DNA of 64,000 nt from Pictodentalium vernedei (Eukaryota > Mollusca > Scaphopoda > Dentaliida > Dentaliidae): assembly GCA_031216915.1 (NCBI GenBank), contig CM062292.1, positions 71,406,956 through 71,470,955 of the forward strand. Direction: 5' to 3'. Made by a program: the position numbers and the translations under genes. Each line of letters starts with the position of its first letter. The first letter of the stretch is position 1. Below the pieces are notes generated by a model. That model had not been told where the DNA came from. It was given only the letters and a program-made list of their open reading frames with translations, and ran no database searches. Positions 54,166 through 64,000 of this stretch are shown here, piece after piece.

Positions 54166-55629
54166 AGATGATCATTATGTGCAACTTGGTATCCGGATCG
54201 GGCGTATGCACTGATCTTTATATAACTGGATTGCTGAAACATTGGTCACGTGTAGCAAAATGTCTCCAACGCCACTATCTTAAGCGGAAGTTGCCATGAA
54301 TAAAAACAATGCATAATAAAACAAAATTACCCCTGCTTTCAGTTTCCCGATGCCTCGGTATCTTCGATCGTGGTAAAACGCGGCACGCAACGCAGCGTCA
54401 TTTTCGGGCGTTTTACACCGCAAATTACCCGTCGTGATCACGTGCGTGAAATCGCGAATGTGGACACGGGCCTTAAGATGTCAGAAGAGATTCCATCGTT
54501 TGATTTGTCTCGACCACAGTCTTTAAATTGGAGAAAAGTGCACATTTTGGGTGCCGCTAGTAACATATTTCAGCAGAGCCGAAACATTGGTTCTTCAGGC
54601 CGTTGTGGAAATTTGTTAATAATGGAGTTCAAAAATTGAATTTTTCTCTCGTGAATCCCAAACATAGCGTTGTTTATTGTATTCCAACCATACCATAAAG
54701 CGCATGGACCACACCTATATATATATCAGTGCATTGGTACCCTTGTATGGTCGTGCCTTTCCCACTCTAACCCAAGTTTGAAGTGCCTCCTACGTCTCTA
54801 GAATTATAATTCATTGTGATGAATTGACTGTAACATGGTCCGAGGTCTGTGGCTCAAAAATTGTGTTCAACCTAGACGTGGAGTGTTCAATCTAGACGTG
54901 GTGTGTTCAACCTAGACGTGGAGTGTCCAAGCTGAACACAAGCTCCAAGCCGCCACCCTCAGACCATGTTACCCTCAGTTCATCACAATAACGTATGTAT
55001 ATTCCAATAAGACCCTACCCTTAGGCAAAAGATTCACGTTGTGAAATGGACTAGGCATCTTTTAACGATAACAAGTTTAGTAAGTAAACCTCTCGTGTAC
55101 CCCATGGCGCCACTGGGCAAATAATAAAGAGAATAGAATGAGGTCACTCCAACTTACTTCAAATAGTATGATTTGTAATTTAAACAATACGTCATTCGGA
55201 ACATCGTCTGCTGCACGTGCAAAAAAATCTCGAAAATGATGGGGTTCACAAATCACTCCGTTGATGGAATAATTTCCAAATAGGAAACGTCATTTCATAT
55301 TATTTCGAGCAGTGACGTCATGTGGTAACATTTGCAACTGGAGCCGTAAACATAGAAGAAACAACGCGAGTTCATCTCTAGACAGATGGCGGAGCGTATT
55401 GTCTTATTGGAACATTGTGTACTGTTGACAAGACGATTCGCTTGGAGGACATTTAGAAAATGAAACATAACATAACTTTCAGGCTTGCCAAAAGAGTTCG
55501 AAAGGTTGAGCCGTAACATTCTACCAAGATGGCACATCCAAAACCAAATTTTACATCAAGATACTTCTATGGGAAGCGCCTCGATATAAAATTTGAATGA
55601 CTAATCTATTCGGAGAAACGCTGTATCTA
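54166..55629. other. Non-coding
   Basis: No supported gene. A 20-bp tandem repeat (GTGTTCAACCTAGACGTGGA, about 3 copies) lies at 54863-54927 and a TA-rich microsatellite at about 54717-54727. The frames at 54370-54639 and 55295-55537 show no motif. Confidence 0.35.
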
Positions 55630-55631
55630 TA

Positions 55632-57246
55632 CACAAAGAACTTAATCAAGCACATCCCCATTTTTCCTGATTGTTGTGACAAAACCCGGTCATTATAACA
55701 TCATGACGTTTGTATGGCAACAAATGGTATGATATTCTGATAGTTCATAATCCTAGCTAAACATAAAACACAACAATGATTGCAATGTGTAACACTTTAC
55801 TGTAATTTTGGCAGACAAACATGAACATTGGTTTTGCAGGAAATTCCACCCTGTTGTAAGTTTTGTGCTACAAAGTACCAAAATGGAGATAATGATTGAT
55901 TAGCGATTGCTAAATGTTCAGTAGCATTGTAAGCCAACAATTAGCAACAATATTGTCAGTAGCGTGTGTATCCGCCGTGTGCACGGATGACTGCGTCTAC
56001 CCTCCTCCTCATGCGTGAGGTGAGTCTCCTGCTTCGCTGAAGAGGTAACTGCTGCCACTCATGGTGTATAGCTGCTTCCAAACCGGCCAAATGTCGTGGA
56101 GGTGGGTCCAGTGCTTGCACTCTGCGTCCAATCATATCCCAAATGTGCTCCAGTGGATTGAGATCAGGACTCATTGCAGGCCATGGCAGTTTAGTAATCG
56201 CGTTGTTGTCAAGAAAAGTTTTCACAAATCGAGAACGGTGGGGTCGAGCATTGTCGTCCATGAACACAGGGCGAGTGGCCAATGGATGGTTGTCAAAATG
56301 GGGAACAAGAACAGGTTGCAGAATGTCCCGGATGTAACGATCGCCATTGAGATTGCCTTGCACAGTTACCAAATCAAGCTTACAATCATGGGGCACGCAT
56401 CCCCAGACCATAACTGATCCGCCACCGAATGGGACTGACGCTTGGACGTTCTTTGGCATATATGCAGTATTTTTGGTTCTCCAAACACGCTGACGTCCGT
56501 CAGTAACGTTGAGCAAAAACCGACTTTCGTCCGACCAGTGGACCTTCCTCCATGACGTAAGATTCCAGTGACGTCGGGCTAGACACCATTCCAAACGAGC
56601 TCTTTTATGCCGGTTGGTCAACGCTGGCCGCTTAATCACTCGCCTTGCCTTGAGACCTATTGCCTTCAATCTGTTTCTCACTGTTCTCTTGCAAAGGGGT
56701 CTGTTGGGGAGCCATAGTAGCTTCAGAACACCACTACTGGAGAACGGCTGACGTCGAACAAGACGTGCAAGGTAACGATCCTCAACTCGTCTAGTCTTAC
56801 GTGGCTGACCTGGTCTCGGTCTGTCCTTTACATGGTCAGTTTGGCGATGTTTTTGAATAAGACGGCTTACTATAGTGTGGTTAATGTCCAGTTGCCGTCC
56901 AATTGCTCTACAAGACATTCCCGTTGACTTCATGCCAATAATCTGCCATCTGGTAGCCTCAGTGTATCTCCTTCGAGCCATCTGAAAGTAAATGCCTCAA
57001 TCATTGAAACTGTCACACTTTTATACAGAATCCAGAACGATTTGAAAGTGCTATTTGAGAAAATCATGGGTGGTGTGTTGCACGTGCATGTAGTGGTGTG
57101 TTTGTGCGACTGACCAAACAACAAACCCCACCAATATTGCGATCGAATGCAGTTCGATTCCAATTTACATCTACCATTTCCAAATTTCGATTATGAATCT
57201 TGATGCAATAAAAAATGCTGGGTGGTGCTTGATTAAGTTCTTTGTG
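55632..57246 (-). mobile_element. Intact-looking Tc1-like transposon (1,615 bp)
   Basis: Terminal inverted repeats CACAAAGAACTTAATCAAGC at 55632 and its complement ending at 57246, each directly flanked by TA (55630-55631 and 57247-57248), the Tc1/mariner target. It contains one uninterrupted 341-codon transposase. TIRs of about 22 bases match perfectly. Confidence 0.85.
55956..56981 (-). CDS. Tc1-type DDE transposase (341 aa), open reading frame intact
   Basis: N-terminal paired-type helix-turn-helix (residues about 8-45, TGMSCRAIGRQLDINHTIV), a basic linker with RPRPGQPRKT (about 54-63), second helix-turn-helix, then the DDE catalytic domain: Asp151 in HWSDESRF, Asp243 in FMDDNARPH and Glu278 in SPDLNPLEHIWD, giving the DD34E spacing of Tc1. 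C-terminus GGYTRY. It binds its TIRs and performs cut-and-paste at TA. Length equals the family norm (340 aa); no stop or frameshift. Codon use is unlike its AT-rich flank, consistent with a mobile origin. The start ATG is at 56979-56981. Confidence 0.93.
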   Translation of the reverse strand: MARRRYTEATRWQIIGMKSTGMSCRAIGRQLDINHTIVSRLIQKHRQTDHVKDRPRPGQPRKTRRVEDRYLARLVRRQPFSSSGVLKLLWLPNRPLCKRTVRNRLKAIGLKARRVIKRPALTNRHKRARLEWCLARRHWNLTSWRKVHWSDESRFLLNVTDGRQRVWRTKNTAYMPKNVQASVPFGGGSVMVWGCVPHDCKLDLVTVQGNLNGDRYIRDILQPVLVPHFDNHPLATRPVFMDDNARPHRSRFVKTFLDNNAITKLPWPAMSPDLNPLEHIWDMIGRRVQALDPPPRHLAGLEAAIHHEWQQLPLQRSRRLTSRMRRRVDAVIRAHGGYTRY

Positions 57247-57403
57247 TAAATGTTGGTACAATGAAAGGTGGTACCTGTCCAAAACAAGTAAAAATATTTA
57301 GATTGCTTCTTCGCGTTTTCTGGACATCAGATTTTCCGCTACGGCACAACCACCGTCCATTCTCTTCTCTCAAAAACGAACAAAATTGAGATCCTAACAA
57401 CTT

Positions 57404-57652
57404 AACCCTTTACCCTACGTAACGGCCAAAACCGACCAGCGCTATTCACAAAAATCGCCAATTAATTTTCATTATTTTATTTCATTTTTCGTCTCAAAAA
57501 CATAGGTTATGACCCCTCTTTGGACCGAGCTCGTTGAGCTCGTTCCAATGAGGGGTGTTGACCTATGTTTTTAGACAAAAAGTGAAAAAAAATTAGTTTG
57601 TCAATTTTGTTTGCAAGTGTCGTCTGCTTTTCATGTTAGGTAAAGGGTTAAT
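57404..57652. mobile_element. Foldback MITE family A, complete ends
   Basis: TTAACCCTTTACCCTACGTAA at the left, arms AACATAGGTTATGACCCC around GGACCGAGCTCGTTGAGCTC, and GTTAGGTAAAGGGTTAA at the right. One of the best-preserved copies, about 249 bp. Confidence 0.75.
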
Positions 57653-57857
57653 GATTGTTGTTTATGGTTACTTTCAGCATATAGGTAATTTTTACCACAA
57701 CATAAGTATTAAGTCACGTTTAGTCATCGTTAGTCAATTTGGTCGGTTCTGATACAGTATGTGGAGAAAGGATTGTGACTAAATCACCCGCAGAGTGGGG
57801 TTATCACCCAACGTATTACTTTCAAATTCTGTACATATGGACAAAAACAGAGGCAAA

Positions 57858-57915
57858 GTTCCAGTCAGTGGACCTCCGGGTTTAACCCGGAAGTCCATTG
57901 GCTGGAACTTTGCTT
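57858..57915. repeat. Hairpin
   Basis: AAGTTCCAGTCAGTGGACC pairs imperfectly with GTCCATTGGCTGGAACTT around TCCGGGTTTAACCCGGA. Short arms, no coding context. Confidence 0.6.
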
Positions 57916-58649
57916 GTGCTTGTTATGCTTTGCAACAAATTTGCAATTATAGCCTGGGTGTTATCTCCAATCTACGGATGATTTAGTGATAATACACTAT
58001 CCACACACTGTATATCCGTGAAAGAGAACAGATTTATCACAGCAGACAAACACTGCTTCACTTCCTAAGGGAAGCCCCAGTCAGTTGCTTGATTCGCATT
58101 GTGATAGAACGGTTACTTCAATTTAACTGATGGTCTTCAAATCTGTTTTTATGTGCGACTTTCATCGTTGTGTAACAAGTTCCTTTGATGAAATACGGTG
58201 ATGCATGATACAGGATTACAATTATTACAGTTCACGGTTTTTATAAAACATTTGAAAGCGTACCGCAAGAACGTGTCCCACATAAACTAAAATACAAAGA
58301 AATAAAGAAGATATTCCTCGAGCGAATAACTTTATTTTAATTTTTTATTTTATTTCATTACATTTTTTTTTTTTTTTTTTTTTTTTTTATTGTTTTATTT
58401 TATTTTATTTTTTTATTTTATATATTTTATTTATTTATTTCGGCCTAAAGGTACTTTCAACAACCAAGGTAATATCGTGTTGGAGGCAGGCATGTCAAAG
58501 TACCGCCGGTACAAACATAACCGGTACCGGTACGGAATAGAGCCTGTCCCACCGAAACTGACACCAATACCGGGTCAAATCAACAACTGGGTGACATATC
58601 ACAATCAGATGAGCGATATTCGAATTTAAACCGACCCAGTCCCCAGGAT

Positions 58650-58965
58650 AGCAACGGCAAACATGGCATCAATGACCTCTCCGATGACGTGCAAGAGAAA
58701 GTCGACAATCTACCCCTTTGGTCAGATGACAGAAAATCCAGGGATAAACCACAAACAATCATGGTAGAAAATTAGCTGAATTACGCAGAAGCAATAATTT
58801 CCTCGTTGTTAATGGTAGATTCGGAGGGAACAAAATGTAGGTGCAACCACTAGTGAGGGAGTTAGTATTGTAGATTACTTAATCTGTACTCCTGAGTTCA
58901 CGAAGTGCTTGACCGATTTTATGGTGGAAGACTTCAACGTATTATTTTCAGATATTCACTGCCCT
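58650..58965 (+). pseudogene. LINE apurinic-type endonuclease remnant
   Basis: After tolerating single-base shifts, the plus strand reads like the C-terminal part of a LINE endonuclease: LSDDVQEKVDNLPLWSDDR, a NNFLVVNGRFGG segment, VSIVDYLICTPEF and FSDIHCPT. These match the layout of the last conserved part of the domain (VNGR ... VDYL ... SDxHxP). A further piece around 59650-59830 may be its linker. Stops and shifts make it dead. Assignment is moderate because it rests on spaced motifs. Confidence 0.5.
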
Positions 58966-59028
58966 ACGGCAGCGTATAAGCGCCATTTCGTCTTTTTTCT
59001 GCGTAACTTATGTTTAGATAAATTGTAA

Positions 59029-59396
59029 TTACAACTTAATAAATTGTAATTACAACTTAGTTGTAATTACAATTTAAGCTATATTGTAATTACAATTTAA
59101 ACTAAATTGTAATTACAATTTAAACTAAATTGTAATTACAATTTAAGCTAAATTGTAATTACAATTTAAGCTAAATTGTAATTACAATTTAAGCTAAATT
59201 GTAATTACAATTTATTTAGTTTTAATTACAATTTAGCTAAGTTGTAATTACAATATAAACAAGTTGTAACTACAATTTAAGCTATATTGTAATTACAATT
59301 TAAGCCAAGTTGTCATTACAATTTATTAAAGTGTAATTGCAATTTATCTAAATTGTAATAACAATTTAGCTAAACTGTAATTACAATTTAACAAAA
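59029..59396. repeat. Palindromic ~24-bp minisatellite
   Basis: About 15 tandem units of the type TAAATTGTAATTACAATTTA separated by short AGC-like links, with early units spaced more loosely. Each unit is itself a perfect palindrome, so the whole block can fold into many short hairpins. Confidence 0.85.
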
Positions 59397-61085
59397 GGTA
59401 CGCTAAAAAAACGAAATGGCGCTACTACGCTGACGTACTGCCCAGTTGTTTTCACAATTGATTGCGCCGTTGTACAAACAAATTACCTTGCTTGCGACAC
59501 AAAACAATCAGCAACACGGGATAACGGTTTCGCACTCATGCCCAGTGAAGGTGTTTACGATACATTGCAATCAGCAACATGCGATAACGGTACCGCAGTT
59601 CCGCTTCGCGAAAGAAGAAACAACACAGGTGAATTTCAGGTCAATTGATGTGTCACCGACAGGGATACGAGACTCCCTAAATGGGATCCCAACAGAATAA
59701 CGGAACTCCAAGAAAATGTAAAAGACAGTGAAAAATTGGAAAATAAACTGGCGGCTCTTGAACTGACGGAAAATCCAAACCGGTGGGAAATTGAAGAAAT
59801 AAATAAAGACCTTTGTAATAAGTAGTATAGCACGTATGAATCGTCTCATATTACCCGGAGCTTTGGGGGAGCAACTAGTTTTATATTCCCAAAGGAACCG
59901 GAGCTTTGGAGGAACAACTTTTGGGGGAGTAAAAGTACGGCTCCTTGCAGCTAGATCCGCCAAATGGTGTCCCTACTGCCTATATGGTATGCTATGTATG
60001 GTGATATAGGTAAACACATGGCTATGGGTATATATTTTGAGTAAGTGGTTTAAAGATGATGGGAAATTTGGGTTTTCTTGAAAAGTTTTTTTTTCCGCGA
60101 AACGGTTGGCGTTGCTATTGACGTCGTGATGCACACGACGTCATACAGATGTTGACCACTGTTGCTGTCCACTATGCAATCTGGAATAACGTTGTTCGGG
60201 TCGAGGGTGGCTGAATTTTGATAGGAGAAATATAGTAGCGGTTATTTCTCCTGTAACCTCCCCCCCCCCCTCCCCCCCCCCCCACCCTCCGAAAGCCATA
60301 GTAATCGACTTCATGCTTTATGTCATCCCATGATTAGTATAGGTAGTATGTAATGCGGTGGCAGGCGTTATTGTGGGGTGGGTAGGTGTAATGCATGGTC
60401 GCCTAGTGTGGAAGTATAGTATGCGTGGTATATCCCTTTCAGGTCCCAAGTTAGCCCTTAGTACTAGTAATCCACCTTATGCTTCATATTATCCCACGTC
60501 TGCTTTTGCCAAGTCGAGCAGTAGGTGGTTTAGATTGGCAGTACAGGATGAATGGTCTGTTGGGTTATCACGCCCATAGTACTATTAACCTGCCGAATCA
60601 TTTGTAGTATCTAATGGCTGGTAATGGAATGGTAGTATGGAATTCCAGACCAGGCGGTATTATACCAGGTTGTTTAGAACAGTAGTAAAGGATTAACGGC
60701 CTGTTGGTCTATTATCCACTAAGTTCTAACCTATTAACTGTTTCTGGACGGTGGTGGGTGGGGGTGGTATTGGTGGTGCGAAATACGGACTATGGAAATG
60801 AAGTTAACCTTTGTGTTTTAGCAATTAAGGCCAGATTTTGGGGGGGGGGGGGCTGTTTCTTGGATTAGTGGGGGACTTTCGGAGACCGAACAAAGAGCCG
60901 ATTTGTGGACCCTTGGGTGCGCTGATGTTGTACTTGTGTGGTTTAGCTCCTGAATCCCAGAAAAGCCTTTAGGTCTCCTACTTCCAAGCTCCTATACAAC
61001 CTATTTATGGCTCCTATTTCTATAAGCTTCCTATACAATAGATAACAGAAGGCCTTTCAACATTCAATACATTTTATTCTGTACA
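59397..61085. other. Non-coding with C and G runs
   Basis: C runs near 60256-60285, a G run near 60838-60852. The antisense frame 59571-59963 shows no domain. Nothing else is supported. Confidence 0.35.
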
Positions 61086-61284
61086 AGATATTACAATGCA
61101 CAAGACATGTGCACTATCCACATACAGTACTCCCTAGTACACGACGTCATCGTGACCCCATGTAGGCAATCGGGATAAAGTACCTTGCCCAAGGACACAA
61201 CGGGGGGTCGTCCCGGACGGGGATCGAACTCTGTACCTCTAACACGGTTCAACAGTCAACCACTGAGCCACCGCGATCCCTTAG
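61086..61284 (-). mobile_element. Partial SINE, head plus start of body
   Basis: On the minus strand it has box A-like GCGGTGGCTCAGTGGTTGAC and box B-like AGTTCGATCCCC, then GGGCAAGGTACTTTATCCCG and CTACATGGGGTCACGATGAC. The tail side after about 61090 is missing. Confidence 0.7.
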
Positions 61285-62111
61285 TCTTTGAATACAATAC
61301 TTGAATGGATACTGGAAATATTAACGCTAGTAAAGGTGAATCGTTTACATTTGAAGAGCCGCAAGATTAGATCTGAGATTTGCTTCTATTCGAAATCCTG
61401 TTGGATTGTGGGATTCGATCCGAATTTTACAATTCGTATTGCCCTAATCATGATCGCAGAATGGGCATTAAATCAAAATGTAAACCATCCTTGACACCCA
61501 CGCTGCCTACGTTAGAGTAACTGCCACATGCGTTGCTTACTTGTTATTTTGGTGTATTATCCGAAATATACCACAGAATATAAATGCTCTACTTGCCCGA
61601 GTTCCAAGAAGGAACCAGTAAATGAAACATACCAGGGAAAAGGATGCGCTGTAGATTCCCGAGTGGAACATTTGTCCGATGCAATTCTTAAAACATAAGG
61701 AACCAATTATTCTGGAAAAAAAAAACGGACTTCTTGATCTGAACACAGTTGGATCTAGTCAGATACACACGTTCAATACAATACCGCGAAGTTCATATGG
61801 GGACATGACATTGTATTTAAGACTGTCAACCAGCATTCGATACCGGCAATCACAATAACCAATGACGCTAAGATTTCCATTGAAAAGGCGGATTTAAATT
61901 CCATTTCAGCAATTCATGAAATGTAAGTTATTTGAATTACGCTATCAATATAAAGTAACATTTTACGTAATCAAAATAAATGCACGTAGTCATCCCACCG
62001 CCGCCGGTCAACCAGGAACTTTACATTCAGTGCAGTCGGTATGAACTGGTAGTAATCCACGCGTCAGCATGTTCACGAAAGCGTTTACCATGTAATACAA
62101 TTCATCAACAA
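61285..62111. other. No gene recognised
   Basis: Short frames only (for example 61288-61494), none with a motif. Nothing further seen. Confidence 0.35.
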
Positions 62112-62405
62112 AATTTAATTAATGAAGCACCGGGTACAACCCGGTGCTTCATTAATTAAATCTGATGATAATTCAAGGAATTAGTATTTGGAATTTAATA
62201 CCATTGTGACCGTGGAAATATTGACCACCCGTGAAAAGTAATCAGTCCAAGGCGGCCATACCGTATATTATATGCGAAATGTATGCTTCATAAATTAAAG
62301 TTGATGTTTATTTCTATAATTAGGGTTTGCAGTCCAATTCTATTGCGCCCGCGAAAATACTGTCCGCCCGTGGAAAGTGACCAGTCCACGGCGGGCTGTA
62401 TTGTA
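62112..62405. mobile_element. MITE-like repeat family D, two units
   Basis: AATTTAATTAATGAAGCACC pairs with GGTGCTTCATTAATTAAAT around GGGTACAACCC. This is followed by TGATGATAATTCAAGGAATT... and, from about 62287, a second degraded unit (CTTCATAAATTAAAGTTGAT, CTATAATTAGGGTTTGC, GTGGAAAGTGACCAGTCCAC). Confidence 0.65.
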
Positions 62406-63164
62406 TATTAAGACTTAACTTTCAATGTCGAAATTCTAAACAGTAAAATTGTTAGTTACGTGTAATATTACTTTCGGCATGTGCCGTTAAATCGTGAACG
62501 CAATCTGGGCATGAGGTCAAATTTAATTAACATTTTGTACCCATGCAGTCCATCTCCGATAATTTCCACCCCTGGAGTTTGTTATCGGTTCTTATTTTAC
62601 CAGTCAATAACACTTGTGTACCACAGTGAACTTCTTGGGTACGTGTACTTACGGGGGAGTAAAATTGTATTTTACATTCTCATTGCGTTCAGTGTGCAAG
62701 GTCATTTGTTTGGCTATCAATTTGTTTTGATATTGGTATGCTTTCACACATATCAGCTGCTTTTTGTGAGAGCTTGGAGAAAAAACAGATAAGAAAAAAC
62801 GTCTTCGTTTAAATGGAGGCCACCTGGGGATTGAAATATTGTTTCAATAGGATGGATCAAACTGTTGGAGGAAAGATTCCCTCATCGTGCTCACACAAAA
62901 GCAGTGTTTTCAACGGGTGAACAAGCCAGGAAATATGAATATCCGTTACCATATACCATATGCATTTGGTTTCCATTATATACTCCCAAAAAAGAAAGTA
63001 TGTATGCTAAAAAATAACACTAAAGATATATATCATTTTCATTCATGGAAATTTTATTCAATCACAGATGAATCAATTTGTGATCAACACGAGAAATTTC
63101 ATTACGCTACGACGAATACTCTTGGTGCCATGGAGAGTCAAAGACATTAAGGGTCAAACACAAA
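62406..63164. other. No gene recognised
   Basis: The frames at 62481-62792 and 62887-63150 have no recognisable motif. A fragment of the CTTATTTTACCAGTCAATA repeat is at about 62590. Confidence 0.35.
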
Positions 63165-63765
63165 AGTCACACACTCAATATCTGGTATGACCTCCGTCTG
63201 CATCGACTACTGCTGTGCACCTACACCTCATGGAAGCGAACAAGTTAGTATGGAAGTGGGTTAGGGTAGGGTTAGGGTAGGGTTAGGTTAGGGTTAGGGT
63301 GGGGTAGGGTGGGGTAGGGTAGGGTTAGGGTGAGGTTAGGGTGAGGTTAGGGTTAGGATTAGGGTTAGGTTAACCCTAACCCTACTCTACACCACTGCAG
63401 TCGAGCACGACGATGACGTAACGTCAAAATCGGACGAATTGCAGGTCTTCGAGGACGTAAGCCGTATTCTCTCAGCCGGTTGATTCCTGTTTGAGGATGT
63501 ATCAGTCTCAGGTTGGGGGATGTTCCTGGCTGTCGTCGTTGCCGTTTGTTGCTGGTTCCGGAGATGGGCGACACGGATATACCGATCTTGTGCAGGGGTG
63601 GTAACTCGGGGTCGGTCTCGAACGTCATCATGTGGTGCATGTCGATGGACTAGCCTGTCTACAGTGTTACGGTGGCAGTTCAAATACTGGGCAACCTCTG
63701 TGTTCTGCCAGCTCTAATCATACCCAGGGCAAGGAGACGTTGATTCATTGTCAATCTTGGCATGC
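63165..63765 (-). pseudogene. Tc1-like transposase pseudogene with telomere-like insert
   Basis: The N-terminal half on the minus strand starts near 63765 (MPRLTMNQRLLALGMIRAG) and passes through NCHRNTVDRLVHRHAPHDDV and DRPRV, then REYGLRPRRPAIRP. The C-terminal tail is also present at 63165-63240 (RCTAVVDADGGHTRY). The catalytic domain between them is absent and the space is filled by a TTAGGG-like array (63255-63390). Several shifts also break the N-terminal half. Confidence 0.75.
63255..63390. repeat. Degenerate telomere-like array with inverted junction
   Basis: About twenty GGGTTAGGGTAGGGTT-like units (TTAGGG and TAGGG variants), ending in GATTAGGGTTAGGTTAACCCTAACCCTAC, where the strand sense flips within about 10 bases. 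The flip is a head-to-head junction of the two strand senses. It interrupts the Tc1-like pseudogene. Confidence 0.75.
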
Positions 63766-64000
63766 TGATGTGGAGTCGTTTTAACAGCAGCGCAAGCTTG
63801 AATGTGAACGATAGGAAGGCCTTACTTTAGTGTTTAAATACCCAAGGATTCACACTGCTGCATGAATTTTCAGACTCCCCACGTGCAAAACATGCCTTTT
63901 CACAAACGTGCAGCACGCCATTTAACGTTAATGCAATTTTAACGGGGAAAGCTGTTTTTGTGTTCAATATAACTTATTCATGAACAGGTTAACACTCTTT

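Overview
The window is animal (eukaryotic) genomic DNA, AT-rich and crowded with transposable elements. It has tRNA-headed SINEs, a 5S-rRNA-derived SINE head whose 5S portion looks lophotrochozoan/mollusc-like to me, Tc1/mariner elements, LINE fragments, TTAA-flanked foldback MITEs and a TTAGGG-type telomere-like array. A mollusc or other marine lophotrochozoan is my best guess, but no single-copy host gene could be recognised to confirm it.

The centre is one complete Maverick/Polinton, a virus-like DNA transposon, at 31147-50103 (18,957 bp). It starts AGTAGG and ends CCTACT, carries about 655-bp terminal inverted repeats (TIRs), and is flanked by a perfect 6-bp target duplication CTCATC. It encodes a small Cys/His protein, a membrane-hydrophobic protein, a DUF5679-like plus phospholipase A2 protein, a retroviral-type integrase, the probable major capsid protein, a phage-tail-fibre-like fibre, an adenain-type protease, protein-primed DNA polymerase B, a BIR+RING apoptosis inhibitor (IAP), a duplicated pair of unknown 149-aa proteins, a charged protein, a basic glycine-rich virion-like protein, a probable minor capsid protein, an FtsK/A32-type packaging ATPase and two further likely structural proteins. 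Polymerase, integrase, both capsid genes, fibre, hydrophobic protein and the rightmost structural gene carry stops and/or frameshifts. Protease, IAP, ATPase, PLA2, the twin genes and several small genes read open. It therefore looks like a fairly recent insertion (TIRs nearly identical) that is decaying, or that contains assembly indels.

The Polinton genes are organised in blocks: a rightward block (31.9-36.0 kb), a leftward block (36.2-43.0 kb), a short rightward pair (43.2-44.3 kb) and a leftward block (44.4-48.8 kb). Both convergent junctions hold an A/T-armed hairpin. Many genes are preceded by a TATATATA...AAGAGA-like motif. The TIRs contain iterated short motifs.

Left flank (1-31 kb): repeats and hairpins, four fairly complete SINEs plus a 5S-headed one, a Tc1-like pseudogene (about 13-13.9 kb), and a decayed multi-domain gene (27.2-29.9 kb) whose intact 475-codon 3' part has PIN/FEN1-like aspartate motifs. 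Right flank (50-64 kb): a LINE reverse-transcriptase fragment directly beside the Polinton, an apparently intact Tc1 element with TA-flanked TIRs (55.6-57.2 kb), a LINE endonuclease remnant, a palindromic minisatellite, and a Tc1-like copy whose centre is replaced by telomere-like repeats with an inverted junction.
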